Below, piece by piece: positions 41,263 to 50,495 of a DNA stretch of 59,517 nucleotides (the first letter of the stretch is position 1; each line of letters starts with the position of its first letter). The DNA lies in assembly GCA_041399065.1 (NCBI GenBank), contig JAWKTN010000017.1:1-59517 (forward strand), written 5' to 3'. The translations under genes and the position numbers were made by a program. Under the pieces are notes generated by a model, which made no database searches, was not told the DNA's origin, and saw nothing but the letters and a program-made list of their open reading frames with translations. The stretch comes from JAGQPD01 sp020426865 (GTDB lineage Bacteria > Planctomycetota > Planctomycetia > Pirellulales > Pirellulaceae).

Positions 41263-42252
41263 TTAAATCTGAATCCTCTCAATTTCATCCAGTGATACAT
41301 CATCGCACGTCCGGTCATACAGCTTGGTCGTCCGAGCGGATTCATGAGCAGCAATCTGCATAGCGTGTTCAAGCGAGCCGCCATTGCTTAAGTATGCCGT
41401 AATCCCTGTCGCCCGGAAGGTGTGGCAGCAAATCGCAGCCGGCAGCCCAATCGCCTTGGCTCGGCGTTTGATCATGCGAAGCGCGTCCGTGCGGTGCATG
41501 CGATTGGGTGTGAGATGACCGTCCGGGCCTACCGTACGAAACAATGGCGGCTTCTTCATCCCTTCAGGACGTGCGACCTGCAGATACTCATCCACATATC
41601 GCTCTGCATTGTGATGAGCTGGCACTTCATGGTATTTCCCTCCCTTTTCATGCAACCGAAACCACATACGGCGGCCTTGAAGGTAGCAGTCTTCGACATT
41701 CATTCCAAGGGTTGCGCTGACGCGAGCGAAACTATACACCATCACTCCGATCAAGGCGCGATCACGCAGGCCAATGACGGTGTTGGTTTCGATGGAGTCG
41801 ATTAGCATTCGGGCCTCGGTCGCGGTTAACACCGGTGTCTTGCCCTTTTTAACGACATGTTTGGGGCCGCGAACGGCGGCGGCCGGATTGGTTGCAACGA
41901 TGTGGCCCGTCACCAGATAGTCAAATAGCATCCGAATGGCTGCCAAGTGAAGCTTGACAGAAGGAGCACTATATTCGGCTGCGAGTTGCTCGATATAGGT
42001 GGCGACAACGATCGGTTCGATATCGAGCAGACCGATGGAAAGCCGTTCGCACCACGAAAAGAAGCGACTGACGGCATAACCGTAGGCTTGTCGTGTACCC
42101 TTGTTGCGGATCTGGGCGGTGAAAAACTCGACATAGCGACGCGAGGCATCGTCGCCAGCCTGGCGGATTAGCTTTGGAACCGCGGCCGAGAGGGCCGCGG
42201 TTGGCGAGAGCGAGCCGACCAGGGACGATGTAATGTTATTGTTGCGATCCAT
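41263..42252 (-). CDS. Tyrosine recombinase (phage-integrase family)
   Basis: 329 residues. N-terminal SAM-like core-binding domain (~35-125), catalytic domain with Arg177 (YSFARVSATLG), Lys203 (HEKGGKYHEV), His277 and Arg280 (CCHTFRATGITAYL), His303 (AAHESARTT) and nucleophile Tyr312 (KLYDR). All residues for strand transfer are present. On plasmids such enzymes resolve dimers or integrate cassettes. Stop/start overlap with 42236-42628 upstream suggests coupling. No att site was recognised. Confidence 0.93.
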   Translation of the reverse strand: MDRNNNITSSLVGSLSPTAALSAAVPKLIRQAGDDASRRYVEFFTAQIRNKGTRQAYGYAVSRFFSWCERLSIGLLDIEPIVVATYIEQLAAEYSAPSVKLHLAAIRMLFDYLVTGHIVATNPAAAVRGPKHVVKKGKTPVLTATEARMLIDSIETNTVIGLRDRALIGVMVYSFARVSATLGMNVEDCYLQGRRMWFRLHEKGGKYHEVPAHHNAERYVDEYLQVARPEGMKKPPLFRTVGPDGHLTPNRMHRTDALRMIKRRAKAIGLPAAICCHTFRATGITAYLSNGGSLEHAMQIAAHESARTTKLYDRTCDDVSLDEIERIQI

Positions 42253-42628
42253 AGATGACGTCTCTTACAATTTCGGGCAGTGCCTCCATTGTGCTAATCC
42301 ATTGCAAATGACCATCGGTGAAGCGTGCAACCATATCGCCTTGGAATTCCTCCGGAAGGTAGACGAAAAATACGAGATCTCCGTGAAAATGTAGGTCGCG
42401 ATCGCCGGTTGGAACCCTGCGCATCTTGGGAATGCGAGATGGATCGGTCGAGGCATCCTCGGAATCTTCCCATTCCCAACGTTCGCAGTGTTGAATTAGC
42501 CGATGCTCTTTCGTAATCGTCAGTCTCCCCATGGAGCAAAAAAGACTATTGGTTTGAAAGATCTCTCGATCGCGGAGGCCGACCTTCGGTAGTTCGACTT
42601 CACAGATCAACTCATCATACAATCCCAT
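42236..42628 (-). CDS. Hypothetical protein (MGLYDEL family)
   Basis: 130 residues from ATG 42628, which begins MGLYDELICEVELP and continues FQTNSLFCSMGRLTITKE, the opening of a widespread small phage/plasmid protein family of unknown function. The frame extends to 42667 but this opening fixes the start. A central HFHGDLVFFVYLPEEFQG strand pair follows. It overlaps the recombinase start by 17 bases. Confidence 0.75.
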   Translation of the reverse strand: MGLYDELICEVELPKVGLRDREIFQTNSLFCSMGRLTITKEHRLIQHCERWEWEDSEDASTDPSRIPKMRRVPTGDRDLHFHGDLVFFVYLPEEFQGDMVARFTDGHLQWISTMEALPEIVRDVIYGSQQ

Positions 42629-42675
42629 GTGGTCCAACCTTCTTGAGCAGCCGAGACGGCTGACCATCGTAAGAG

Positions 42676-43146
42676 TTACGCAGTCTTTGAGTGATGCGCG
42701 ATTTCGGAAACAGCATTGCCGATCGGCGACAAGTCAGCAACAAAATGAACGAACGGGAATTGAGATCCCAACTTATCGCAAAACACGGCATCCGCCGTAA
42801 CCAAAGGTGCATTGAGTCGCTCAGCCATCGCCAAATACACGCAGTCCGCTAGCGGGTGCCCAATGGACACTGCCAATTCGGAGGCGCGAAGGACGTCCTG
42901 CAGTTCTTGTTCAAGAGAAACGACGCGCGACTCAATCGCTAAGTTCCATCGAGAGATGCAATCGGCCAGGTCCGTTTCGTCAATGTCGCCGCGTCTTCGG
43001 GCACGCACAAAGGCGCCGGCGACTTCATAGATTGCAAGGCTCGGGGCTACGAGTTTTTCATCCATCGTTAGTACTGCGATCGCTTCCTCGGAAAATGGCT
43101 CATGGAGATACCATTTCACCGCAATGCTGGCGTCAACGGCGATCAT
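42676..43146 (-). CDS. vapC: PIN-domain toxin (VapC/FitB-type)
   Basis: 156 residues: MIAVDASIAVKWYL with the first Asp, Glu in SLAIYEVAGAF, Asp in HPLADCVYLAMAERL and a TADAVFCDKLG tail, the full PIN acidic set. It should be a magnesium-dependent RNase. The ATG overlaps the antitoxin stop (ATGA). Confidence 0.92.
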   Translation of the reverse strand: MIAVDASIAVKWYLHEPFSEEAIAVLTMDEKLVAPSLAIYEVAGAFVRARRRGDIDETDLADCISRWNLAIESRVVSLEQELQDVLRASELAVSIGHPLADCVYLAMAERLNAPLVTADAVFCDKLGSQFPFVHFVADLSPIGNAVSEIAHHSKTA

Positions 43147-43385
43147 CCGTGTTGCTCGCGGTCTTGCCGGATGTCCGGCGTGGAATCAGCGATGATACCG
43201 TGCTTTTGCTTGAACGCCGCCAGGTGTTCAAGCTGTTGTGCGGCAAAGCTTTTCTGATTGGCCAGTGCTGCGTTTTTGAGAACGTCGCGCAGATGTTGCT
43301 CCAGCGAGTTACCGGATGATAAGGCATGGTCGCGAAGAACATTGACGATCCAGTCATCGAGATCCCGAACTTTGATTTGTGCCAT
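43143..43385 (-). CDS. vapB: Ribbon-helix-helix antitoxin (FitA-like)
   Basis: 80 residues from ATG 43385: MAQIKVRDLDDWIVNVLRDH, then ALSSGNSLEQHLRDVLKNAA, a FitA/Arc-like ribbon-helix-helix fold, followed by a toxin-binding tail. The open frame to 43511 is not supported. It overlaps vapC by ATGA; both form an intact module. Confidence 0.9.
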   Translation of the reverse strand: MAQIKVRDLDDWIVNVLRDHALSSGNSLEQHLRDVLKNAALANQKSFAAQQLEHLAAFKQKHGIIADSTPDIRQDREQHG

Positions 43386-43667
43386 GTTGGATTCCTTTCC
43401 GAACCAAAGAATGCCATAAAACGGACTTGGGGGCAAGCAAAAAGATTCTGGACGGCCATACGTCGGTGTGACCCCAAGTGGCATTCTGTTCCTATGCCAT
43501 TCTGGTGGCACTTCTATCCGTGTGTATCATAAAGGACGTTTTGATACACTGTCGAGACATGGCGGCACCAAGCGTTGAATGCGGGAAGCATTTATCGCTT
43601 GCCCATCACATAGATGTCGGGCATCATGGTCGATGGCCCCGTAATGCGGGCAGATAGCGGGGGAACA

Positions 43668-43943
43668 ATGTACGAAGAATCCACCGCCGGATTCTGGCAC
43701 AGCACGATCGACCCATCGGAACGGATCGTGTTGCCACAACAAGTGCGACATGACCGTGGCGGTGTTATGGGCGATGACATGGTCGTCACGATCGAGGACG
43801 GGGCGATTGTGCTTCGAACTTGTGAGGATGCCATGCGGCTGTTACAGGATGACTTCTGTAGCAATACGAGTGACGGAATCAGCCTGATGGAAGAGCTCTT
43901 GGTCGAGCGTCGCGAAGAGGCCGCCCGAGAAGAACGTGATTGA
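43668..43943 (+). CDS. AbrB/SpoVT-type antitoxin
   Basis: 91 residues from ATG 43668 (MYEESTAGFWHSTIDPSERI), chosen for GGGGGA just upstream. The swapped-hairpin segment IVLPQQVR, then GDDMVVTIEDGAIVLRT, is typical of AbrB-like antitoxins. Overlaps the split PIN toxin by eight bases. Because the toxin is broken by an insertion sequence, this antitoxin is now alone. Confidence 0.82.
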   Translation: MYEESTAGFWHSTIDPSERIVLPQQVRHDRGGVMGDDMVVTIEDGAIVLRTCEDAMRLLQDDFCSNTSDGISLMEELLVERREEAAREERD

Positions 43944-44195
43944 CGCGTCAGCGGTGCTGGTCGTGTGTCACAAAGAACCCGGAGCGGCGGAGGCGCTGCA
44001 ATTGAAGCGGCACGGACTCATAACCAGCGTCAATTTGTCAGAGGTACTTCAAAGAGGTTTAGAGTATGACAGGTTGAGGGTCGTTCAAAGCATTATTCCT
44101 ACGGCCGATCTACGGGTTGTACATCTCGATGAAGAACTTGCCATTCGAACGGCCGAATTGGCACAGTCAACACGAAAGAAGGGGATCTCCTTTGC

Positions 44196-44223
44196 TGTAA
44201 TACTTCAAACTTAATCTGACAGA
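44196..44223 (+). repeat. Left inverted repeat of the IS481-type element
   Basis: 28 bp starting TGTAATACTTC and ending CTGACAGA; pairs with 45405-45432. Confidence 0.9.
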
Positions 44224-44326
44224 ATGGTTGATTTTGATGAGGTTGTGGGTATGTGGGTAACTTCTGCAGAAGTTATCCATCATATCCATAGCCTGCTTTG
44301 AACCTAACCTTTAGGGAGACTGTCAG

Positions 44327-45394
44327 ATGACGAATATTGAATTGAAAGTACTTAAGCCCAAGTTGGGGCTTTTGGAATTAGCCAAGCAACTGGGTAATGT
44401 GAGCCAGGCTTGCAGTGTGATGGGCTCCAGCCGTGACTCGTTTTATCGATTCAAGGAACTTTATGAGACCGGTGGCGAGGAGGCATTGAAGGACATGTCG
44501 CGCCGTAAACCGCTGGTGAAGAATCGTGTGCCGGAGCATGTCGAACGGGCGGTGATTGAGCTTGCCATCGAGAATCCGGCGCTTGGTCAACTGCGTGCCA
44601 GCCATGAACTGCAGCAGCGCGGAGTGATGGTATCTTCCAGTGGAGTTCGATCGATCTGGCTACGGAATGATTTAGAGACGATGAAAAAACGCCTCAAGGC
44701 ACTGGAAGCAAAGTCAGCGCAGGATGGGCTGGTGCTGACGGAGGAGCAACTCGCAGCGCTCGAGAAGGCCAAGAGCCAACGTGAAGCAAAAGGCGAGATT
44801 GAGTCCGAGCATCCGGGCTATCTTGGATCGCAAGACACCTACTATGTCGGCACCATGAAAGGCGTTGGAAAGGTCTATCAGCAGACCTTCGTCGACACTT
44901 ACAGCCGCGTCGCCATCTGCAAACTCTACACCGAGAAAACCGCCATCACAGCGGCAGACCACCTCAATGATCGAGTCGTACCATTCTTCGATGAGCACGG
45001 CATCTCACTCCTGCGGGTGCTCACCGACCGAGGCACCGAATATTGCGGCAAGGTCGAACACCATGCTTACCAACTGTATCTCGCCGTCGAAGACATCGAC
45101 CACACCAGAACCAAAGCAAACTCACCGCAAACCAACGGTATCTGCGAACGCTTCCATCGCACCATCAAGCAAGAGTTTTACGACATCGCCTTCCGCAAAA
45201 AAATCTACAACTCGGTAGAAGACCTGCAAACAGACCTTGACTTGTGGCTGAATAAATACAATGAACAAAGACCACACAGCGGAAAGTACTGCTACGGCAA
45301 AACACCCATGCAAACCTTCCGTGAAACAAAACACATCGCAGTGGAAAAAACTATCCCTGCACCCAATTTATCAGACAGCCATCTCGCTGCTTGA
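44327..45394 (+). CDS. IS481-family transposase
   Basis: 355 residues. N-terminal helix-turn-helix (NVSQACSVMGSSRDSFYRFK, 24-43), then rve integrase core with Asp190 (TFVDTYSRVAI), Asp234 (LTDRGTEYCG) and Glu274 (CERFHRTIKQEF), and the terminal WLNKYNEQRPHSGK typical of IS481. GGGAG is placed ahead of the ATG. All catalytic residues are intact, so it is probably active. Confidence 0.95.
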   Translation: MTNIELKVLKPKLGLLELAKQLGNVSQACSVMGSSRDSFYRFKELYETGGEEALKDMSRRKPLVKNRVPEHVERAVIELAIENPALGQLRASHELQQRGVMVSSSGVRSIWLRNDLETMKKRLKALEAKSAQDGLVLTEEQLAALEKAKSQREAKGEIESEHPGYLGSQDTYYVGTMKGVGKVYQQTFVDTYSRVAICKLYTEKTAITAADHLNDRVVPFFDEHGISLLRVLTDRGTEYCGKVEHHAYQLYLAVEDIDHTRTKANSPQTNGICERFHRTIKQEFYDIAFRKKIYNSVEDLQTDLDLWLNKYNEQRPHSGKYCYGKTPMQTFRETKHIAVEKTIPAPNLSDSHLAA

Positions 45395-45404
45395 TAAATA
45401 ACCG

Positions 45405-45432
45405 TCTGTCAGGTCAAGTCTAGAGTTTTACA
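45405..45432 (-). repeat. Right inverted repeat of the IS481-type element
   Basis: On the minus strand it starts TGTAAAACTCTAG and ends CTGACAGA; 22 of 28 bases equal the left repeat. Confidence 0.9.
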
Positions 45433-45620
45433 CCTTTGCCGATCGAGCATGCATGGCCCCTGGCATTCACATGGGATTAGCAATAGTAACCGGGGATCAT
45501 AACTGGAAGCATCTTGATGTGGGCGCAGAGATAGTCGTATTTCGGCCAAGTCCAAATTGAACTCATGCGTCTCGTGACAATCGGCATACGCAAGACTAGT
45601 TGTCGTCACGGTTCCTCATT

Positions 45621-48600
45621 TTACACGTCAGTTACTAGCTTGCGTAGGCGATCGACCATCTGCTCGCGGCTTGTCAATTCAGATGTATCCAACAGCCGAC
45701 GAATCCACTCTTGACGGCTGGTTAGGGTTTGCGGTGAATGCGATTCAAGCAATGTTCGCAGCGCCGAGAAATCCATGCTCACCGGCAAGTCTTCCGTTTG
45801 TCCCTCCAGCAAGCCCGCCATCACCGAGACGGCTCGCGTGGCTTCCGTCGTCTGGTCAGACATAGTGCCGCCGACGGCAAGTAACACGAACAGGCGAAGA
45901 TCGGTCGGACGTGCTGACATCTCTATGGCGGGTTGCAGCTTTGGCTCGGACATCGCTTCGATCGATGTTTCGAATTCCTTCCAGGAACCGGACACAATCG
46001 CAAGTTCGCATTCCGATCGCAACTTGCCAAGTTCTACGACCACACCGTAAGGCGAATTATCCAGTGTTTGCAGTGCAGCTCGCATGCATTCGACCGAGTA
46101 CGCGAGCGTCTTCATGCGATCTGTGTCTGAGCGAATCCCAAGAGTTCTTAACGTCTCGCCAAGGTTGAACCTCGATATTGCTTCAGAATTGGTATCCAAT
46201 CGCGTTATTGCGTTCTCGTAGGCTTCCTTTGCCGATCGCAGATACACAATGCCAGGCTCACCGGGCGTAATGTTGCCCAGTGCACTGCTTACATTCGCGA
46301 GATTGACGTTTGCTTCTGCCCAACGCATCGGTGCTGTTTTTTTGGGCCATACCATAAGAGCGTCGTTGTAGCAATTCCTAGCTCTTTCAAGAAGCTCTTT
46401 GGCAGCCGACGCTGGTTCGCCGTTCGCCTGCGCAGTAAGAGCGCTTCCAAAGTTGACTTTGTTTTTAGCCCACAGAAACGGAGAGCTGTCGCGTGATAGG
46501 GACGCGTCAAGCTCCTTGAAATCATCGAGGGCAGCCGCGAGCGCTTCATGACTACCATCGAGCTGAAACTGTACGAGAAGTGCGCTGGCGAGATGTTCAC
46601 GAACAAGATCGTTTTGTTGGTCGAGATGTCCGGGCGTGAACACCTCAAGTGCATTTCGGAATGCCAATTCGGCCTTCTCGAGCTCGGCCGGCGACCCGTT
46701 GAGCGCTAGAGCCAAATAGGCTTTCCCCCTGGTATACTCGATCATTGCCCATTCTTCCGGAGATTGCTCACGCGAAAATATGTGTGATGCCTCCGAAAGA
46801 CACGGATTCAAAGCCGACTGGGCGTGCCGGATCGCTGTTTCGCCTGCACTGCGTAAAGCCAGTTCGGCTTGCGCGTCACCGTGTCGAAGCTGAACCACGG
46901 CTCGCTCGACTTCGTACGTGTCGGTTGTATATACCGCCAGGGCATTGTTGCAAGCGTTACTTGCCGATTCCAATAATTGGCGGCTGGCGTTTGAGTATTC
47001 TTGTTCGGCTCGCTTCACTAACAGGTACGCCCGATCGTACTCAACACTTGCTTGCTGCTCCGGCACGAATTGATAAAGCTTGTATGCTATGTTGAACGCC
47101 TCACTCGCCTTGCCAAATGAATCCATCGCATCGCTGCCGATTTGACGGATCGCGATTTCCGTGTAAACTCGCCCCAGTGTGTGCCGGATCATTGCCTCCT
47201 CTGGTGGGGACATGCGTTCGGCGAGAAGGAACGGGGCTAGAGTTCCGACGGCGTTATCGAGATGGGTAAATGCCGTTGCAGCGTCGCCGCGAACGGCCAG
47301 ACTCCATTCAACGCTGGCCATCTTGTTGCACAAACGGGTACGTGGGTGTTTGCCTGGGTGGTCGTCCGTCAATAGCTTAAACGCTTTCTGATATGCTGCT
47401 AATGCACCTGTGAAATCGCGTTGTCGTACCCGGGCATCGCCAGCGAGCTCGCGGCTAAGCAATGCTTTCTCTTCATCCGTATCAGCATCCTGGTCAAAAA
47501 GTTCGGTTGCCCGAATTGAATCTCCGGCAATGAATGCAGCCAGGCCCTGCCGAAATGTGTCGCCACTATTGGCCTCCACCTCGCCAACCCATCTGTCGAT
47601 CTCCAGGGTCGCCGCATCATCCGAATAACCACTTCGACTGAATAGACGGTCCAACAACTCACGAGGTGAGGCCAACCGACTGCCAAGTGGCATGCTATTC
47701 GAACTGATCAATTCTTGCGCAAACAACGCTTCAAGCTCTTCATGAGACCAAAAGAGCTTCGATCCTTTGGGCAAGATGCGAAGCTCGATAACCTCGGTGG
47801 GGTCCCTCGGCAGGTGAAGCCGTCCCAGCAGGGGATGTTGTATCAGCCATTCTTGGCTATGCAGACACAACTGCACGATGTCGCCCGCTTGGTAGTTGGC
47901 TGACGCAGGGATTTGGATTTGAAAATAGCCGTCTTTGTCAGATAATGATTCGTCGCCGCCGAGAAGGCACACCTCGATGTTAGCCATAGGGCGTTGATCG
48001 TATTCGTTTGCCCCTGCCATCATGAGACGCCCCCGCAGTAGCGAGACCGACTTGGCCGAAATTATGGGTCTGTCCGAGCCGCGAAAAATGGCCCAATACA
48101 ACGTTGGCAACATCGCGGAAGCCGCTATGGCCAGGAGGACAATCGCAATCTTCTTCGAATTGCTGCTTTTCGTTCGGTTTGCATCGTTTTCCCGATAGAC
48201 GACTGTATCGGCGTGCGTTTTGCCAGCGTCCTCAGCAGCTATCCCGTCGGAAACATCCTTCGGCACGTCATGCAACCATGCAACCGTTTCCGGTTCCTGA
48301 GCACCATCTTCGCATGGCTCGTTGACGCAAACTTTTCCCTTTCCCCCACGGGACTCTTCCGGCTCACCTACGGACTTATCTTCGGGAGCGTTTAACGCAG
48401 AGTCAATTGACACAGCTTGATCGCCGTGTTCCAGGGCTGACGACGCTTGCTGGTCCCCCGTCGCTTCGTCGCCTTTGTCTGATAGTTCCGGATCAATTGT
48501 GGGAACATGCGTGAGCGTCGTGGGTTCATTCGTACGCGGGTCAACGCCGTGCGAACGAGCCACACTATCTGACTCGAGAGCGTCATCGTCAGCATCAAGT

Positions 48601-49211
48601 CTCGGGATAATTCGACTGAACTCGACGGTTGCCTCATCACTCGGCAACGCGTGTGCTTCTGTTGGACGTACTTTCTGCGTGTTCCCAATCGGCAGGGACG
48701 CAATGTCATCACTGTTCTCCACTGATGAACGTGGACTTCCGTCCTCCTTCTTTGCTTCACCTGAAACATACGCGTTATTTACTTCGGTCTTTGTTAGTCC
48801 CAAATCCTCGTCGCTGACAATTTCGAGCGTACCGAGGAAGGCTTTCACGGAATCCGGAACGCCGACACTTTTCGTCAGGCTTCTTAAATAATCGTAAATC
48901 CATTTTGCGTTGTACGCCGTCGCACCTTCTTTCGTAAAAATCCTGTACCCGTTTGGAGTTACCTCTTTCGCTCGTTGCTTCACCTTTGCGTCAATGTCTG
49001 TCTGAAGGTGTCTACGCTTTGTTTCGATTATCGAAGGGCCAGCTTTTTCAAGTTCCTTCTCCTCGATCAGCTCATCCAAGGTCTTCAATCGGAACTCATT
49101 GACGGCGGCAATGAATGCATCCTGATCATCGATGCACGTGTGTGCTTTCAGCCTCACCTTGGGATAGTTAAAATCCGTTGGCTTCTCAGACGAAACGATG
49201 AAATAGCTCAT
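45621..49211 (-). CDS. Large single-pass membrane protein with carboxypeptidase-like and TPR regions
   Basis: 1196 residues. The N-terminal ~150 residues are helical, then an acidic low-complexity linker to ~350, one membrane segment at about 354-374 (IAIVLLAIAASAMLPTLYW), a CarboxypepD_reg-like beta domain (~385-460; DKDGYFQIQIPASANYQ) and ~700 residues of TPR-like helices (for example FTGALAAYQKAFKLL). The type fits a membrane sensor or scaffold. Gene order with the small protein at 49229 and a divergent sigma factor suggests a regulated unit. No enzymatic motif was found. Confidence 0.8.
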   Translation of the reverse strand: MSYFIVSSEKPTDFNYPKVRLKAHTCIDDQDAFIAAVNEFRLKTLDELIEEKELEKAGPSIIETKRRHLQTDIDAKVKQRAKEVTPNGYRIFTKEGATAYNAKWIYDYLRSLTKSVGVPDSVKAFLGTLEIVSDEDLGLTKTEVNNAYVSGEAKKEDGSPRSSVENSDDIASLPIGNTQKVRPTEAHALPSDEATVEFSRIIPRLDADDDALESDSVARSHGVDPRTNEPTTLTHVPTIDPELSDKGDEATGDQQASSALEHGDQAVSIDSALNAPEDKSVGEPEESRGGKGKVCVNEPCEDGAQEPETVAWLHDVPKDVSDGIAAEDAGKTHADTVVYRENDANRTKSSNSKKIAIVLLAIAASAMLPTLYWAIFRGSDRPIISAKSVSLLRGRLMMAGANEYDQRPMANIEVCLLGGDESLSDKDGYFQIQIPASANYQAGDIVQLCLHSQEWLIQHPLLGRLHLPRDPTEVIELRILPKGSKLFWSHEELEALFAQELISSNSMPLGSRLASPRELLDRLFSRSGYSDDAATLEIDRWVGEVEANSGDTFRQGLAAFIAGDSIRATELFDQDADTDEEKALLSRELAGDARVRQRDFTGALAAYQKAFKLLTDDHPGKHPRTRLCNKMASVEWSLAVRGDAATAFTHLDNAVGTLAPFLLAERMSPPEEAMIRHTLGRVYTEIAIRQIGSDAMDSFGKASEAFNIAYKLYQFVPEQQASVEYDRAYLLVKRAEQEYSNASRQLLESASNACNNALAVYTTDTYEVERAVVQLRHGDAQAELALRSAGETAIRHAQSALNPCLSEASHIFSREQSPEEWAMIEYTRGKAYLALALNGSPAELEKAELAFRNALEVFTPGHLDQQNDLVREHLASALLVQFQLDGSHEALAAALDDFKELDASLSRDSSPFLWAKNKVNFGSALTAQANGEPASAAKELLERARNCYNDALMVWPKKTAPMRWAEANVNLANVSSALGNITPGEPGIVYLRSAKEAYENAITRLDTNSEAISRFNLGETLRTLGIRSDTDRMKTLAYSVECMRAALQTLDNSPYGVVVELGKLRSECELAIVSGSWKEFETSIEAMSEPKLQPAIEMSARPTDLRLFVLLAVGGTMSDQTTEATRAVSVMAGLLEGQTEDLPVSMDFSALRTLLESHSPQTLTSRQEWIRRLLDTSELTSREQMVDRLRKLVTDV

Positions 49212-49228
49212 TGCTGCGTTTGTTCCAA

Positions 49229-49612
49229 TCAGACAGTCCTGGCACGACCTCTTGTTAACATCCTACCGGTCCCTTCTGCTGTCAAGCCATGTTGAGCCGC
49301 CTCCCAGACCACACTGGAAAGAGCCTCCGCCATGTCTCTCGTAGAAAAGGATACCGCGCCGTTGGATTCGCTGCTTACCGTGTACGTTTTGTTGTCATCC
49401 AATGTACCTACGATCTCGGCGAGGCAGTCACTGATTTTGGGCAGTGACGATTGTACCCGGTTATCGGCGATCGACAGCAGCAGACCCTCCGCTTCCATTA
49501 AACGGAACACCTGTCGCGGCGTAAACTCGGTGTTGAAAAGCCTACGTAGGTCGTCGGCGAGCTTGCCCGCAACCTGCTGTGGTGTCTTCGATTCCGTCGA
49601 GTCATTGGTCAT
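49229..49612 (-). CDS. Small protein upstream of the TPR membrane protein
   Basis: 127 residues from ATG 49612 (MTNDSTESKTPQQVAGKLAD). It contains LFNTEFTPRQVFRLMEAEGL and a C-terminal helix pair; no known family. It is 17 bases upstream of the 1196-residue gene and divergent from the sigma factor, so may be its partner or regulator. Confidence 0.7.
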   Translation of the reverse strand: MTNDSTESKTPQQVAGKLADDLRRLFNTEFTPRQVFRLMEAEGLLLSIADNRVQSSLPKISDCLAEIVGTLDDNKTYTVSSESNGAVSFSTRDMAEALSSVVWEAAQHGLTAEGTGRMLTRGRARTV

Positions 49613-49709
49613 TCCACCTTCTCGCACAGCTAACTGAAAAAAGCAACAAAATCTTCGTTGCCAAGGTTGTTGGACAGTTGGGTTGCGTGACGTCGTCCAC
49701 GTGACCCAC

Positions 49710-49778
49710 GCGAATCCTGCACGGATTCGCCACGAGAATCGAATCCGACACGAATCCCGCCCGAGTTGGACCCGAATC
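49710..49778. promoter_or_regulatory. Cluster of six GAATC/GATTC sites between divergent genes
   Basis: GAATC starts at 49712, 49736, 49741, 49752 and 49774, its complement GATTC at 49724. GCGAATCC/GGATTCGC at 49710-49730 is a perfect inverted repeat. The cluster lies between the sigma factor and the TPR unit and is a candidate operator for both. Confidence 0.5.
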
Positions 49779-49895
49779 TCGCCAGAAACCGTAACGTATT
49801 GCTGTTATTGGAGTTATGTCCATTTCCGCCGATTTAAGCGTGGAGAATAATTCCGTGTGAAAGCGCGTGAATCCACGTAACTTAGATCGGGAGAA

Positions 49896-50495
49896 ATGAC
49901 GATGAGCCGAAAGAAACGACCTAAACGCCCTTCTCCAACAGACAAGAGCCCGAAGGAGAATTTCCCACCGGAGGATGCTGGACGAAACCTTCGTTCTTTT
50001 CTGGAAGGATGCAAGCAACCGCTTAGCGTCAGCGACCTCGACGGCCAACACGTCGAGGAACTTCTCAGGATGCTGGTCCGTTATGCGCGCTGGGTGACTA
50101 GCAAAATGGACCCGTGGGACCTAGCCCACGAGACGCTCGTGGAACTTTTCAAAAAAAGGTACCCGGGTATTAAAACCCCCTCCGCCTTGCCCTCCTATGC
50201 CTTTACGATTCTTCGGCGGAAAGCCATCAGGCAGTACCACGAAAGCCGGCGACTGCCTATGCGACAGTTGGGTGATGGGTGGCAGTGCGAGATACCCGAA
50301 TCGCCCAGCGACAACACGCTCGATGATATGATCACGTTACTGGGCACCAATCATGGCCGAGTGATACAACTCAAGCTACAGGGTTTTACGTTACGGGAGA
50401 TTGCCAAAGAAATGGGAATCTCAAAAACGGCCGCCGGGGAGTATTTTAAGGAAGCGAAGCAGACTTTACGGCGCACACTAGGATCGTGGCGGTAG
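49896..50495 (+). CDS. ECF-type sigma-70 factor
   Basis: 199 residues; two in-frame ATGs at 49896 and 49902. A basic/Pro-rich N-terminus (1-35) leads to region 2 (LLRMLVRYARWVTSKMDPWD, then SALPSYAFTILRRKAIRQYH) and region 4 (RVIQLKLQGFTLREIAKEMG, then ISKTAAGEYFKEAKQTL). It should direct RNA polymerase to a small regulon, perhaps the divergent unit at 45.6-49.6 kb. No anti-sigma gene with a zinc motif is adjacent; the small gene at 49229 or the membrane protein may take that role (inference). Confidence 0.85.
   Translation: MTMSRKKRPKRPSPTDKSPKENFPPEDAGRNLRSFLEGCKQPLSVSDLDGQHVEELLRMLVRYARWVTSKMDPWDLAHETLVELFKKRYPGIKTPSALPSYAFTILRRKAIRQYHESRRLPMRQLGDGWQCEIPESPSDNTLDDMITLLGTNHGRVIQLKLQGFTLREIAKEMGISKTAAGEYFKEAKQTLRRTLGSWR

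Larger units (their letters stand above)
44196..45432 (+). mobile_element. Intact IS481-type insertion sequence, 1237 bp
   Basis: Terminal inverted repeats of 28 bp at 44196-44223 and 45405-45432 match at 22 of 28 positions, both starting TGTAA. They are bounded by the 7-bp direct repeat CCTTTGC at 44189-44195 and 45433-45439. One transposase gene fills the element. The intact ends and exact target duplication indicate recent insertion. Confidence 0.93.
43936..45560 (+). pseudogene. PIN-domain toxin split by an IS481-type element
   Basis: GTG start at 43936 overlapping the antitoxin. The first part reads VIDASAVLVVCHKEPGAAEA to GISFA at 44195, then the insertion begins. Removing 44196-45432 and one 7-bp target copy joins TTTGC to 45440 and continues in frame as DRACMAPGIHMGLAIVTGDH, ending RPSPN-stop at 45558-45560. 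The rebuilt protein is a full VapC-type toxin with the missing GISFADRAC block restored. As it stands the product would stop at 44214 inside the element, lacking catalytic residues. Confidence 0.93.
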
